Counted from the stretch's first letter, positions 1 to 5,024 are shown. The stretch: 6,467 nt of DNA from Nanobdellota archaeon (GCA_030690755.1 JAUYGA010000002.1:1-6467), one strand, 5' to 3'. Notes: generated from the letters alone by a model not told the origin. Program-made: numbers and translations.

Positions 1-40
1 TAAAATTGAATGGTGACGCTCATTTTGGAAGATTTTGATT

Positions 41-63
41 ATCAGACAAAATCAGACAAAATC
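41..63. repeat. Tandem repeat of a 10-base unit (ATCAGACAAA x2 plus ATC)
   Basis: ATCAGACAAA occurs twice back to back (41-50, 51-60) and begins a third time (61-63). GATTTTG at 31-37 is the reverse complement of CAAAATC at 47-53 and at 57-63, so either copy could form a 7-bp hairpin with it. The repeat lies just upstream of the candidate promoter of the first gene. It could be a regulator site or the 3' end of an upstream transcription unit. Two units are too few to decide. Confidence 0.6.
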
Positions 64-83
64 CTCAGATAATTTTTCCAAAG

Positions 84-94
84 TTTTTTATATT
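84..94 (+). promoter_or_regulatory. Candidate TATA box for the membrane protein/lipase operon
   Basis: A T-run leading into TATATT (84-94) fits the archaeal TATA consensus. Adding about 27 bases predicts a start of transcription near 117 and a leader of roughly 18 bases before the ATG at 135. A second AT-rich stretch, ACATATAAAA (115-124), is too close to the ATG to serve this start. Call made by eye only. Confidence 0.4.
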
Positions 95-134
95 GGGGAT
101 TACACTTGCATAGACATATAAAAAGAGAATCAAT

Positions 135-521
135 ATGAAAAAACGCGTGTCCAAAAAAGCGCAGCAAGAGGTTGGCAAAACAACTTGGGGCATTTATCTG
201 CTTCTTATTCTTCTATTTATCGCAGGCAGTCTCGCTGCATTGCAGCATTTTGGCTATCTTGATTTCTCAAAACTTAAATTTATTGACCCAAATCCGGATT
301 TCAAAATCACCCCTCCTCCTGAAACGTGCTATAAGACCTTAGATGAGATGGGCAAGACCTGCTGTGAAAAAGCAGAAGACAGCAAACTAGCAGTTGCAGT
401 CAGCGCCGTTCATATACCTATTTTATGCGAATGTCCTGTCGGTACTGAAGACATGGGGCCGGCTCCAGAAGGGGATTATAAATTATATAGGATATGTGAT
501 TGTAATTGTCAAGAGAACTAA
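135..521 (+). CDS. Small single-pass membrane protein with a cysteine-rich exterior domain
   Basis: I do not recognise a family for this 128-residue protein. The N-terminus is basic (Lys/Arg at 2-4, 7-8), followed by one hydrophobic segment at about 18-36 and a soluble remainder of about 90 residues. By the positive-inside rule the C-terminal part should lie outside the membrane. That part has eight cysteines (65, 76, 77, 98, 100, 121, 123, 125) arranged as singletons, one CC pair and C-x-C groups, and a Pro-rich linker (DPNPDF, TPPPETC) after the membrane segment. Eight exported cysteines suggest disulfides or bound metal. The gene ends 30 bases before the secreted hydrolase, which also has a cysteine-rich N-terminus, so co-transcription and a shared surface role are plausible. 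Only a weak purine-rich stretch (AAAGAG, 123-128) precedes the ATG. The reading frame is convincing; the function is unknown. Confidence 0.75.
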   Translation: MKKRVSKKAQQEVGKTTWGIYLLLILLFIAGSLAALQHFGYLDFSKLKFIDPNPDFKITPPPETCYKTLDEMGKTCCEKAEDSKLAVAVSAVHIPILCECPVGTEDMGPAPEGDYKLYRICDCNCQEN

Positions 522-540
522 AAAAGAAGTTTACAAATAT

Positions 541-545
541 GGTGA
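541..545 (+). promoter_or_regulatory. Shine-Dalgarno GGTGA for the secreted hydrolase
   Basis: GGTGA lies six bases before the ATG at 552 and matches the anti-Shine-Dalgarno of archaeal 16S rRNA. It fixes the start of the hydrolase and suggests that this is an internal gene of an operon and not a leaderless transcript. Confidence 0.65.
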
Positions 546-551
546 GTTGAT

Positions 552-2387
552 ATGAAAAAGAGCACTTTAGCAATATACGGACTGGTTTTTATTTTTCTTG
601 CGATTAGTTGTTATGCCGAATGCGAGGATTTTATTTTGGAATATCATGATTGCTATGTCAAGAATTGCGGGACTGGATATGCTAAGAAAGAAGGATGCGC
701 AGCTTCATGCGAGGAAATAATGAAGAATAATGGGTGCGAATACGATAAGGTAGCTGATGTTTGCCAAAAAAATGAGTGTCAAGTTATAGTGACTTCAGAT
801 TTTGACGGGGTTTTGGCAGACGGAGTTTCTAATATAACATTTACGCTGGCTGTTTTAGGTGATTATGAAAAATTTGGTTTTGAAATCAAGCCCAGGGCAG
901 GGGAAACACTAAAAGGAAAGACAAGGAAGATTTCTGACAAGAAAATAATTTTTACACCTGATAAAGCAGACAAGAACAAAGATTATCTCGAGCCTCAAGC
1001 GGCAGATGCAGTAGGCTGGTGTATGCCGGAAAAGGCTTCATGCGAAACAGAAGCTCCGCAGAAAAAAGAAGTGAAAAAGAATTTCACAATTGAACAACCG
1101 CCTATTTTCTTTGTGCATGGCATCTGGTCAGATTCGGGTGTTTGGGAAAAGTTTGAGCAGCGCGTAAAGGGCGCTGGATGGCAATACGAACACATAACCT
1201 ATCCTAGCCAAGATAATGTTAAGAACGCAGGGCAGCTTTCATACGAAATTAAGGAATTCATCAAAAAAATAAGGACTGGAAGTTATTATGACAGAAAAAG
1301 AATCAGCGCATCAAAAATCGACATTGTTTCGCATAGCATGGGAGGAGTAGTAACCAGATATTATATCGGAAGCGGGATGTATGAAGGAAACATCAGGAAA
1401 TTCATAATGATGGGCACACCTAACCAAGGAGCGTGGGATCCGAAAGCCTTGAGCTATCCTTATTGGGGAGGTTATGAAGAGGCGTTAGATCAACTGACCC
1501 CTGGCAGTGATTTTCTTAAAGGCTTGAACAACAAGAGCCTGAACAAAGATATTGACTATTATGCCATTGCAGGAACTGGCTGGTCAACCCATGTTGGTTT
1601 TGAGAAACTGTCTACTTGGAAGGGCGACGGAGTTGTTCCTGTTGACAGCGTCAGAGTTAAAGACGTTCCAATTTTCTGCACTTATGATACGCATGCCGCA
1701 AAGATTTCCTGGATTAAGGGAGGCATAGTTAAAAAGAAAGGCTTTGATACAAGCAAAGGAATAATAATAACCACAAGCGAACCAGCCTATGAAATAGCAA
1801 AGAGCCTGTTATTGAAAGGGAATGCTACAAATATTGCTAACTGTGACGAAGAATACATGCCTGATCCAAGCGCGCTTTTAAGAAAAAGAATGGAAAAGCA
1901 GCAGATAGCTCATTTGAAGTCTCCTGCAACCTTGCATGCATATGACAAATTAGGCAACCATATTGGCTTGGACAGAAAAGGAAAAGTCGAAAACACAATC
2001 GGCGAAGATGCATATTATATTTCAAACTCAAGCGGAATAGAAGGACAAGTTATTAATGTGATAGGTGATAAAGAAATAAAGTTTGTGATAAAAGGATATG
2101 GGGTTGGAAATATAGGATTAGAGTTCACTAGTGTTGCAGAGGATGGAAGCGTAACAGAGAATAGTTTCGAAAATGTCAGCATAGACGCAAGAACGCAGTA
2201 TGTGTTTGACGCTTCAAGCAAGAAGCCCGCGCTTGTGAAGGAAGAATTGGAAGCAGAGAAGACAGGCTTCAACTGGTATATGCCTGCAATGGCGATATTT
2301 GCGATTGTTTTTGGCATATTCATCATAATAAATTCAAAGAAAAATAAGCCAAAAGCCAATTCTAAGAAGGGCAGCAAGTCAAATTAA
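552..2387 (+). CDS. Secreted, membrane-anchored alpha/beta hydrolase (lipase/esterase-like)
   Basis: A 611-residue exported hydrolase. Residues 1-22 form a signal peptide. Cleavage could follow CYA (22/23), or Cys20 in LAISC could act as a lipobox cysteine. Residues 24-76 carry eight cysteines. About 77-170 look like an Ig/invasin-type beta domain (ADGVSNITFTL). The catalytic domain spans about 180-425: an HG oxyanion motif (FFVHGIWSDSGVW, His189-Gly190), the nucleophile elbow SHSMGG (Ser262), a probable acid Asp359 in GDGVVPVD and a probable base His381 in YDTHAA. This order and spacing match lipases and PGAP1-like or lipase class 2 esterases. About 455-560 form a beta-rich domain, and 576-593 a membrane helix followed by a Lys-rich tail ending at 611. 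The enzyme should therefore sit on the cell surface, anchored at its C-terminus, with the catalytic domain outside. The substrate (lipid, ester or thioester) cannot be read from sequence. The triad looks intact, so it is probably active. Confidence 0.88.
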   Translation: MKKSTLAIYGLVFIFLAISCYAECEDFILEYHDCYVKNCGTGYAKKEGCAASCEEIMKNNGCEYDKVADVCQKNECQVIVTSDFDGVLADGVSNITFTLAVLGDYEKFGFEIKPRAGETLKGKTRKISDKKIIFTPDKADKNKDYLEPQAADAVGWCMPEKASCETEAPQKKEVKKNFTIEQPPIFFVHGIWSDSGVWEKFEQRVKGAGWQYEHITYPSQDNVKNAGQLSYEIKEFIKKIRTGSYYDRKRISASKIDIVSHSMGGVVTRYYIGSGMYEGNIRKFIMMGTPNQGAWDPKALSYPYWGGYEEALDQLTPGSDFLKGLNNKSLNKDIDYYAIAGTGWSTHVGFEKLSTWKGDGVVPVDSVRVKDVPIFCTYDTHAAKISWIKGGIVKKKGFDTSKGIIITTSEPAYEIAKSLLLKGNATNIANCDEEYMPDPSALLRKRMEKQQIAHLKSPATLHAYDKLGNHIGLDRKGKVENTIGEDAYYISNSSGIEGQVINVIGDKEIKFVIKGYGVGNIGLEFTSVAEDGSVTENSFENVSIDARTQYVFDASSKKPALVKEELEAEKTGFNWYMPAMAIFAIVFGIFIIINSKKNKPKANSKKGSKSN

Positions 2388-2394
2388 AACTGCG

Positions 2395-2415
2395 CATAAG
2401 ATTTATTAACTTATG
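2395..2415. promoter_or_regulatory. Inverted repeat CATAAG-N9-CTTATG around a TATA box
   Basis: CATAAG (2395-2400) and CTTATG (2410-2415) are perfect reverse complements separated by nine bases. The spacer contains the TATA-like TTTATTAA (2402-2409). A dyad centred on the TATA box is a typical place for a repressor to block TBP binding. It begins eight bases after the hydrolase stop, so it could instead be a weak hairpin at the end of that mRNA, but no T-run follows. Confidence 0.4.
2402..2409 (+). promoter_or_regulatory. TATA box of the BRO-N remnant
   Basis: TTTATTAA is a near-consensus archaeal TATA box. Its centre lies about 29 bases before the ATG at 2435, so transcription would begin within a few bases of the start codon and the mRNA would be leaderless or nearly so. 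The promoter appears intact although the gene behind it is broken. Confidence 0.5.
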
Positions 2416-2434
2416 AAACATTCATTATAATGAA

Positions 2435-2578
2435 ATGGATTCAGATAAAGCATTAGTTGTATTTCAGAGCAAGAAAATACGAAGAACTTGGTTTAAAGAG
2501 GAGTGGCATTATTCTTTGGTTGATATAGTCCAAGCTTTAACAGCTAGTGTTAACTCTGCTGCTTATCTGAAAAATTAG
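2435..2578 (+). pseudogene. Truncated BRO-N (phage antirepressor-type) gene
   Basis: This 47-codon frame (MDSDKALVVFQSKKIRRTW..., ending AAYLKN) reads like the first part of a BRO family N-terminal domain. Members of that family typically start with an 'ALVVFxGKKIRRxW' strand, then a Trp-containing segment and 'VVDIVxALTxS...YLKKL'. Here KKIRRTW, EEWHYSLVDIVQALTAS and AAYLKN fit this from memory of the family; no alignment was run. The frame stops at TAG (2576-2578) just after the A run 2570-2574. One more A would restore the expected YLKKL and continue as LENPEMEHSFYLHERW. Full BRO-N domains are about 100 residues and are often followed by another domain, so the gene is frameshifted and cut short where it meets the convergent HEPN gene. 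BRO-N proteins occur in viruses, proviruses and mobile DNA, usually as DNA-binding regulators. Probably a decayed mobile gene; a homopolymer sequencing error could also explain the stop. Confidence 0.65.
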
Positions 2579-2587
2579 AAAATCCTG
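2569..2587 (-). terminator. Candidate U-rich terminator of the HEPN/MNT operon
   Basis: Reading the minus strand past the HEPN stop at 2632, the sequence reaches two T-runs, TTTTC then TTTTTC, about 45-60 bases downstream. Archaeal intrinsic terminators are often just such T-runs without a strong hairpin. They fall within the BRO-N remnant on the other strand. Weak call by eye. Confidence 0.3.
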
Positions 2588-2631
2588 AAATGGAGCACAG
2601 TTTCTACCTTCATGAAAGATGGATATTGCAA

Positions 2632-3156
2632 TTAAGATTTTTCTATGATGTCTTTTGCTTTTGATACAAATGCAATCGCTTTTAGTCGTAGAAATTCTAC
2701 TTGCGATTTCTCGAAATCGATTTTTGTAGAGTAGCTTGCGTTATGTCTTTTGGTTTTGGCTTCGACATAATAAAGCACTTCTTCTTTTTCTAATGTTGTG
2801 TCTCCAATCAATTCTATTTCTTCTTCAGTGAGTTCTTTTTTGTAAAACTCTTTTATTAGAACAAGAAGTGTTGCGCTGTGGTCTTTTGTTGCGTATCCTT
2901 TGAGCGCGCAAAGCGCAAGAGATGCATGATATATTGCGTAATATGCGGATACGATTGCCCAGTCATTAAATTCCTCAAGGTCAAGTGTAGATTTTACGAA
3001 TTTTAGGTTGTGATTTGCTTTTTGTATGTGTCCATCGACGAGCTCTTTTACCTCAATCTCTTCTTTTATCATCTTAGTTTTGAGGTAATTATTGAAGTCT
3101 TCAGCCAATTTTTTCTCGTCTTCAAGCCAGATTTCCCAAAAAGATCTCTTTTTCAT
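2632..3156 (-). CDS. HEPN-domain protein (partner of the MNT nucleotidyltransferase)
   Basis: A 174-residue, all-helical, charged cytoplasmic protein. The HEPN hallmark lies at about 62-100: a helix with DWAIVSAYYAIYHASLALC, then LKGYATKDHSAT (compare the family's 'YYAMFHAARALLxxKGxxxKxHxG'). The second conserved part, about 127-142, has the Arg137-His138-Asn-Ala-Ser-Tyr142 segment, resembling the 'R..ADY' end of archaeal HEPN proteins. The RX4-6H ribonuclease motif of HepT-type toxins is not visible, so RNase activity cannot be assumed. The start codon overlaps the stop of the upstream nucleotidyltransferase by ATGA, with GAGG (3164-3167, minus strand) seven bases before it, so translation is probably coupled. 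As a pair, HEPN and MNT form toxin-antitoxin systems in archaea and bacteria, here with the MNT gene first. The domain call is firm; toxin activity is inference. Confidence 0.8.
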   Translation of the reverse strand: MKKRSFWEIWLEDEKKLAEDFNNYLKTKMIKEEIEVKELVDGHIQKANHNLKFVKSTLDLEEFNDWAIVSAYYAIYHASLALCALKGYATKDHSATLLVLIKEFYKKELTEEEIELIGDTTLEKEEVLYYVEAKTKRHNASYSTKIDFEKSQVEFLRLKAIAFVSKAKDIIEKS

Positions 3157-3776
3157 TTCAATGCCTCTTTGTAGAAATAATCGTGTCCAGTCATTAGAAA
3201 TCCTGTTTTTATTGCGTGGGTTATTACTTTGTCTTCTTCCTTTAGTATTTGTTCTTTGAAATATTCATAGTCGATTATAAATGTTTGTATGTGAAAACCT
3301 GTTGTCGCTTCCAAATCCTTGATTACTTTTTTGTCTACTTCTTCTTTTTTGTTGAAAACAAGCAAAATATCAATGTCGCTTTCTTCTGTGAATGTTTTTT
3401 TTGCAGTTGAGCCGAATATTAAAGCGATTATTGGCTTTGTTTCAAGTTTTTCAAGAAATTCTGTTATTGCTCTTTTTCTTGCGGAAGGCAATTCATTGAA
3501 TCTTTTGTAATCAAAATACGAAAAAATAGAATTTATTTGCGGGTTTTTATTGTTAATTTTGTAGAATGTGTGCGCAATTTTTTTTGTGGAAGTCATTAGA
3601 TTATTTTTTTGAAGATTGTCAAGATGCTTTAATGTAGTGTTCTGTGTGAGTGATGTTTCTCTTAGTATCTCGCTGAAATACAATTCTTTAGACCTATTTC
3701 TATAGAAACATTCTAGGATTTTTTCTTTTCCTTTGCCAAATAAGCTATTGTTCATATTATGTATGGTGTTGTACAT
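3153..3776 (-). CDS. Winged-helix plus MNT-type nucleotidyltransferase (antitoxin-like)
   Basis: A 207-residue two-domain protein. Residues about 13-78 form a winged helix-turn-helix (KEKILECFYRNRSKELYFS, LTQNTTLKHLDNLQKNNL as recognition helix, then a beta wing). About 100-200 are a minimal nucleotidyltransferase with FGSTAKKTFTEESDIDILL: Gly122-Ser123 and the metal-binding pair Asp134-x-Asp136. The third acidic residue usual in this fold is not obvious; the strand that should carry it reads HIQTFIIDY (162-170). MNT antitoxins of the MntA type inactivate HEPN partners by AMPylation, and the fused HTH would let this protein also regulate its own operon. The downstream HEPN gene overlaps by ATGA. 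The first Met has no Shine-Dalgarno, and a TATA box lies only about 13 bases upstream. Met8 (ATG at 3753-3755) would then be a leaderless start and a better N-terminus for the HTH. Alternative role: a DNA-binding nucleotidyltransferase unrelated to toxin control. Confidence 0.8.
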   Translation of the reverse strand: MYNTIHNMNNSLFGKGKEKILECFYRNRSKELYFSEILRETSLTQNTTLKHLDNLQKNNLMTSTKKIAHTFYKINNKNPQINSIFSYFDYKRFNELPSARKRAITEFLEKLETKPIIALIFGSTAKKTFTEESDIDILLVFNKKEEVDKKVIKDLEATTGFHIQTFIIDYEYFKEQILKEEDKVITHAIKTGFLMTGHDYFYKEALK

Positions 3777-3785
3777 TTAATGAAC

Positions 3786-3793
3786 TATATAAT
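3786..3793 (-). promoter_or_regulatory. TATA box of the MNT-HEPN operon (possibly bidirectional)
   Basis: On the minus strand this reads TTATATAG. Moving about 27 bases downstream puts the transcription start near 3762, inside the longest MNT frame and just before the Met8 codon at 3755. The same bases read CTATATAA on the plus strand and would place a rightward start near 3816, ahead of the structured element at 3855-4062. The TATA-like character is clear; use in either direction is inferred. Confidence 0.45.
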
Positions 3794-3874
3794 TGTTTCG
3801 ATTTTTGTTTTTGCCCTATCCGTAAATTTTGCCCCGTAGCGATTGAGATTAACATCGGAATTTAACGAAGTTCT

Positions 3875-3969
3875 ATTTTTCCCTCGATTTCCTCGTGAGG
3901 ATTTTCCCTCGTGAGCGAAGCGAACAGAGCTGGAAAATCCGATAGAGCTGAAATCAGAGCTGGAAAAAT
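3875..3969. repeat. 95-base hairpin built of three similar modules
   Basis: Arms pair in this order: ATTTTTCC (3875-3882) with GGAAAAAT (3962-3969); CTC (3883-3885) with GAG (3957-3959); GATTTC (3886-3891) with GAAATC (3950-3955); CTC (3892-3894) with GAG (3945-3947); GGATTTTCC (3899-3907) with GGAAAATCC (3932-3940); CTC (3908-3910) with GAG (3927-3929). That is 32 pairs and a 16-base apical loop (3911-3926) containing GAGCGAAGCGAAC. After each AT-rich block the same CTC/GAG step appears with CT unpaired on the 3' side. On the 3' arm this shows as three copies of AGAGCTG (3926-3932, 3944-3950, 3956-3962). Confidence 0.7.
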
Positions 3970-3970
3970 C

Positions 3971-4046
3971 GAATTTGGGTGAAGCAATTTTGAGTGGGAG
4001 TTTGCCCTTTAGAAGAGAGGCTCAAAATTGCGTAACCGTAAAATTC
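3971..4046. repeat. Second hairpin with an 11-bp perfect stem
   Basis: GCAATTTTGAG (3984-3994) and CTCAAAATTGC (4021-4031) are exact reverse complements around a 26-base loop. Below this stem, GGT (3978-3980) can pair with ACC (4035-4037) and GAATTT (3971-3976) with AAATTC (4041-4046), separated by small internal loops. In the loop GGG (3996-3998) could pair with CCC (4005-4007), leaving a purine-rich segment AGAAGAGAGG (4011-4020). Confidence 0.65.
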
Positions 4047-4069
4047 CTGTTAAATCCTCCGACCTACGA

Positions 4070-4151
4070 GCAAACGTGAAGAGTTAAACATCGAGTTACA
4101 CATCATGATTTATCTACTTAAAACATTGATTTACAGAAGCGATACGTTTGC
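4070..4151. repeat. 8-bp inverted repeat pair around AT-rich spacer
   Basis: GCAAACGT (4070-4077) and ACGTTTGC (4144-4151) are exact reverse complements about 66 bases apart. CTCCG (4057-4061) also matches CGGAG (4151-4155), so this pairing would compete with the foot of the three-way junction. The pairing alone is weak; I report it as a possible alternative fold of the same element. Confidence 0.35.
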
Positions 4152-4253
4152 GGAGTGGGGAGGACAAGGAACGTTAGCGACGAAGAGTTATTACTCACCG
4201 CCATCTTTAGTATCCAGTAAAACATAGAAAGAGCCCCCCATTTCCATTTAGAG

Positions 4254-4970
4254 TTAGTTCTTCTTAGCGATTTTCCATAGTAGTTTATGGTATCGTCTAT
4301 AAGATTCAGCGAGCCCCCTATTTTTAATTAGAATTGTAGTAAGAGGTTCCCAAATAATTATTATTACTCTATCCCCATAAACAGCAGTGGCAGTTGGTTC
4401 AAAAAACTCCTCTGGGATATATTTATAGTGCATGTTCTTCTCTTTATAGATGAATTTTGCTTTTTCTTTAGTTAGTAAAAATTCTTGCAATTTTTTTTCT
4501 TGTTCTTTTTTGATAAACTGCTTCATAACAATGGGAAACTTCTTCTCAAATATTTCTTCATCAACTCCAAAACCGTAGAGATCTTTACCAACTTTAAGTC
4601 TATCATTAAGAACGCTTTTGAAACCCTCCACTCCACTATAAACTTCTACATTAATTTCTCCAGTAGGAACTTTTGCTAATTGCTTTAATTCTGGAAGAAT
4701 TTGTTTTAATTTTTCTTCTTTCTCTTTTAGGTATTCCACTAATTTGTCAGGGTCTGCAACTTTGTAATATTTAACTCCTGATTTGACCACATAATTTACT
4801 AATCCTCTCTGTAAAAGGTGCTCCAAAAAATCATAAATTGTAGTTCTGTGTTGTCCTGTTTCTTTTGTAAGTTTACTAACCGATGTTTCTCCTAACTTTA
4901 GAAGTGCCAAGTATACTTTTACTTCTCCATCTGAAAGTCCAAGCTCTTTTAATACTTCTTTTGTACCCAT
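4254..4970 (-). CDS. TrmB-family transcriptional regulator
   Basis: A 238-residue cytoplasmic regulator. Residues about 8-71 are the TrmB winged helix: LGLSDGEVKVYLALLKLG, then SVSKLTKETGQ, the recognition helix HRTTIYDFLEHL (41-52), and a wing with VVKSGVKYYKVADPDKL. About 74-100 form a charged amphipathic helix, a likely dimer coiled coil. About 106-235 form the effector domain beginning with the typical VEVYSGVEGFKSVLNDRL. The family regulates sugar and central metabolism genes in archaea, sensing small ligands through the C-terminal part; this shorter form lacks the long sugar-binding C-domain of classic TrmB, so its ligand is unknown. It is transcribed divergently from the HD/phosphohistidine operon with 94 bases to the first possible start, so autoregulation and control of that operon are likely. 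TTTAAATA 27 bases before the ATG predicts a leaderless mRNA and supports this start. No clear T-run follows the stop. Confidence 0.88.
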   Translation of the reverse strand: MGTKEVLKELGLSDGEVKVYLALLKLGETSVSKLTKETGQHRTTIYDFLEHLLQRGLVNYVVKSGVKYYKVADPDKLVEYLKEKEEKLKQILPELKQLAKVPTGEINVEVYSGVEGFKSVLNDRLKVGKDLYGFGVDEEIFEKKFPIVMKQFIKKEQEKKLQEFLLTKEKAKFIYKEKNMHYKYIPEEFFEPTATAVYGDRVIIIIWEPLTTILIKNRGLAESYRRYHKLLWKIAKKN

Positions 4971-4993
4971 TTTTACTTATAAATTTTTCAAAC

Positions 4994-5001
4994 TATTTAA
5001 A
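4994..5001 (-). promoter_or_regulatory. TATA box of the TrmB-family gene
   Basis: Read on the minus strand it is TTTAAATA, a consensus archaeal TATA box. Its centre is 27 bases from the A of the start codon at 4970, which places transcription initiation on the start codon itself. No Shine-Dalgarno is present, in line with a leaderless message. Confidence 0.7.
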
Positions 5002-5003
5002 GT

Positions 5004-5019
5004 TGTCGGAAAAGTGACA
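5004..5019. promoter_or_regulatory. Dyad TGTC-N8-GACA between divergent TATA boxes (putative operator)
   Basis: TGTC (5004-5007) and GACA (5016-5019) form an inverted repeat centred at 5011-5012, almost exactly midway between the two divergent TATA boxes (centres 4997 and 5028). The right half AGTGACA (5013-5019) recurs at 5056-5062, next to the predicted rightward transcription start. The overall form, palindrome plus promoter-proximal half-site, would suit a TrmB-type regulator controlling both directions. Four-base arms are short, so this is a candidate only. Confidence 0.4.
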
Positions 5020-5024
5020 GCAAA

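Larger units (their letters stand above)
3855..4062. ncRNA. Candidate structured RNA or DNA element, three-way junction (strand unknown)
   Basis: Reverse-complementary arms nest into a compact fold, paired by hand. P1: TCGGA+ATTTAAC (3855-3866) with GTTAAAT (4049-4055) and TCCGA (4058-4062), 12 pairs with a CC bulge. P2: hairpin 3875-3969. P3: hairpin 3971-4046. The junction is tight: eight bases between P1 and P2, one between P2 and P3, two between P3 and P1. Nearly all pairs are Watson-Crick, so either strand could form the structure; a possible T-G pair closing the P3 loop (3995/4020) weakly favours plus. No known RNA family was recognised. A rightward transcript from the TATA at 3786-3793 would cover it, and readthrough from TrmB on the minus strand would also. 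Structure on paper does not prove transcription. Confidence 0.45.
3777..4253. other. 477-base gene-free region, richer in G+C and highly structured
   Basis: No open frame of useful length is visible on either strand; the only small one noticed is an 18-codon frame at 4190-4246 (minus). The region lies between the TrmB stop and the MNT promoter and is visibly richer in G+C than the adjacent AT-rich genes. It contains the TATA box 3786-3793, a twice-used TTTTGCCC, the three-way-junction element 3855-4062, an 8-bp inverted pair at 4070-4151, and three loosely similar segments (3845-3864, 4082-4100, 4117-4136) of the type AGWTWAACATCG...TTWACA. It may hold a non-coding RNA, a mobile non-coding repeat or decayed DNA. 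Confidence 0.6.

Noticed and set aside
41..63. Start of a CRISPR array
   Set aside because: Only two 10-base units with no spacers; CRISPR repeats are longer and separated by unique spacers.
10..72. 20-codon frame (MVTLILEDFDYQTKSDKILR) at the left edge
   Set aside because: Too short, no ribosome site, and it runs through the 10-base tandem repeat; likely chance.
2015..2377. 120-codon minus-strand open frame opposite the hydrolase C-terminus (also 995-1195 and 1837-2031 minus)
   Set aside because: Shadows of the strongly supported hydrolase gene; no recognised motif or ribosome site.
4185..4196. GAGT-TATT-ACTC hairpin as a terminator
   Set aside because: Only four base pairs and no T-run on either side.
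4190..4246. 18-codon minus-strand frame MEMGGSFYVLLDTKDGGE just after the TrmB stop, slightly reminiscent of the start of GIY-YIG proteins
   Set aside because: The resemblance covers only about ten residues and then ends in two stop codons; no continuation was found in other frames.
3777..4253. tRNA or rRNA fragment in the structured region
   Set aside because: No T-loop GTTCRA with a matching acceptor and anticodon arm, and no recognisable rRNA core sequence.
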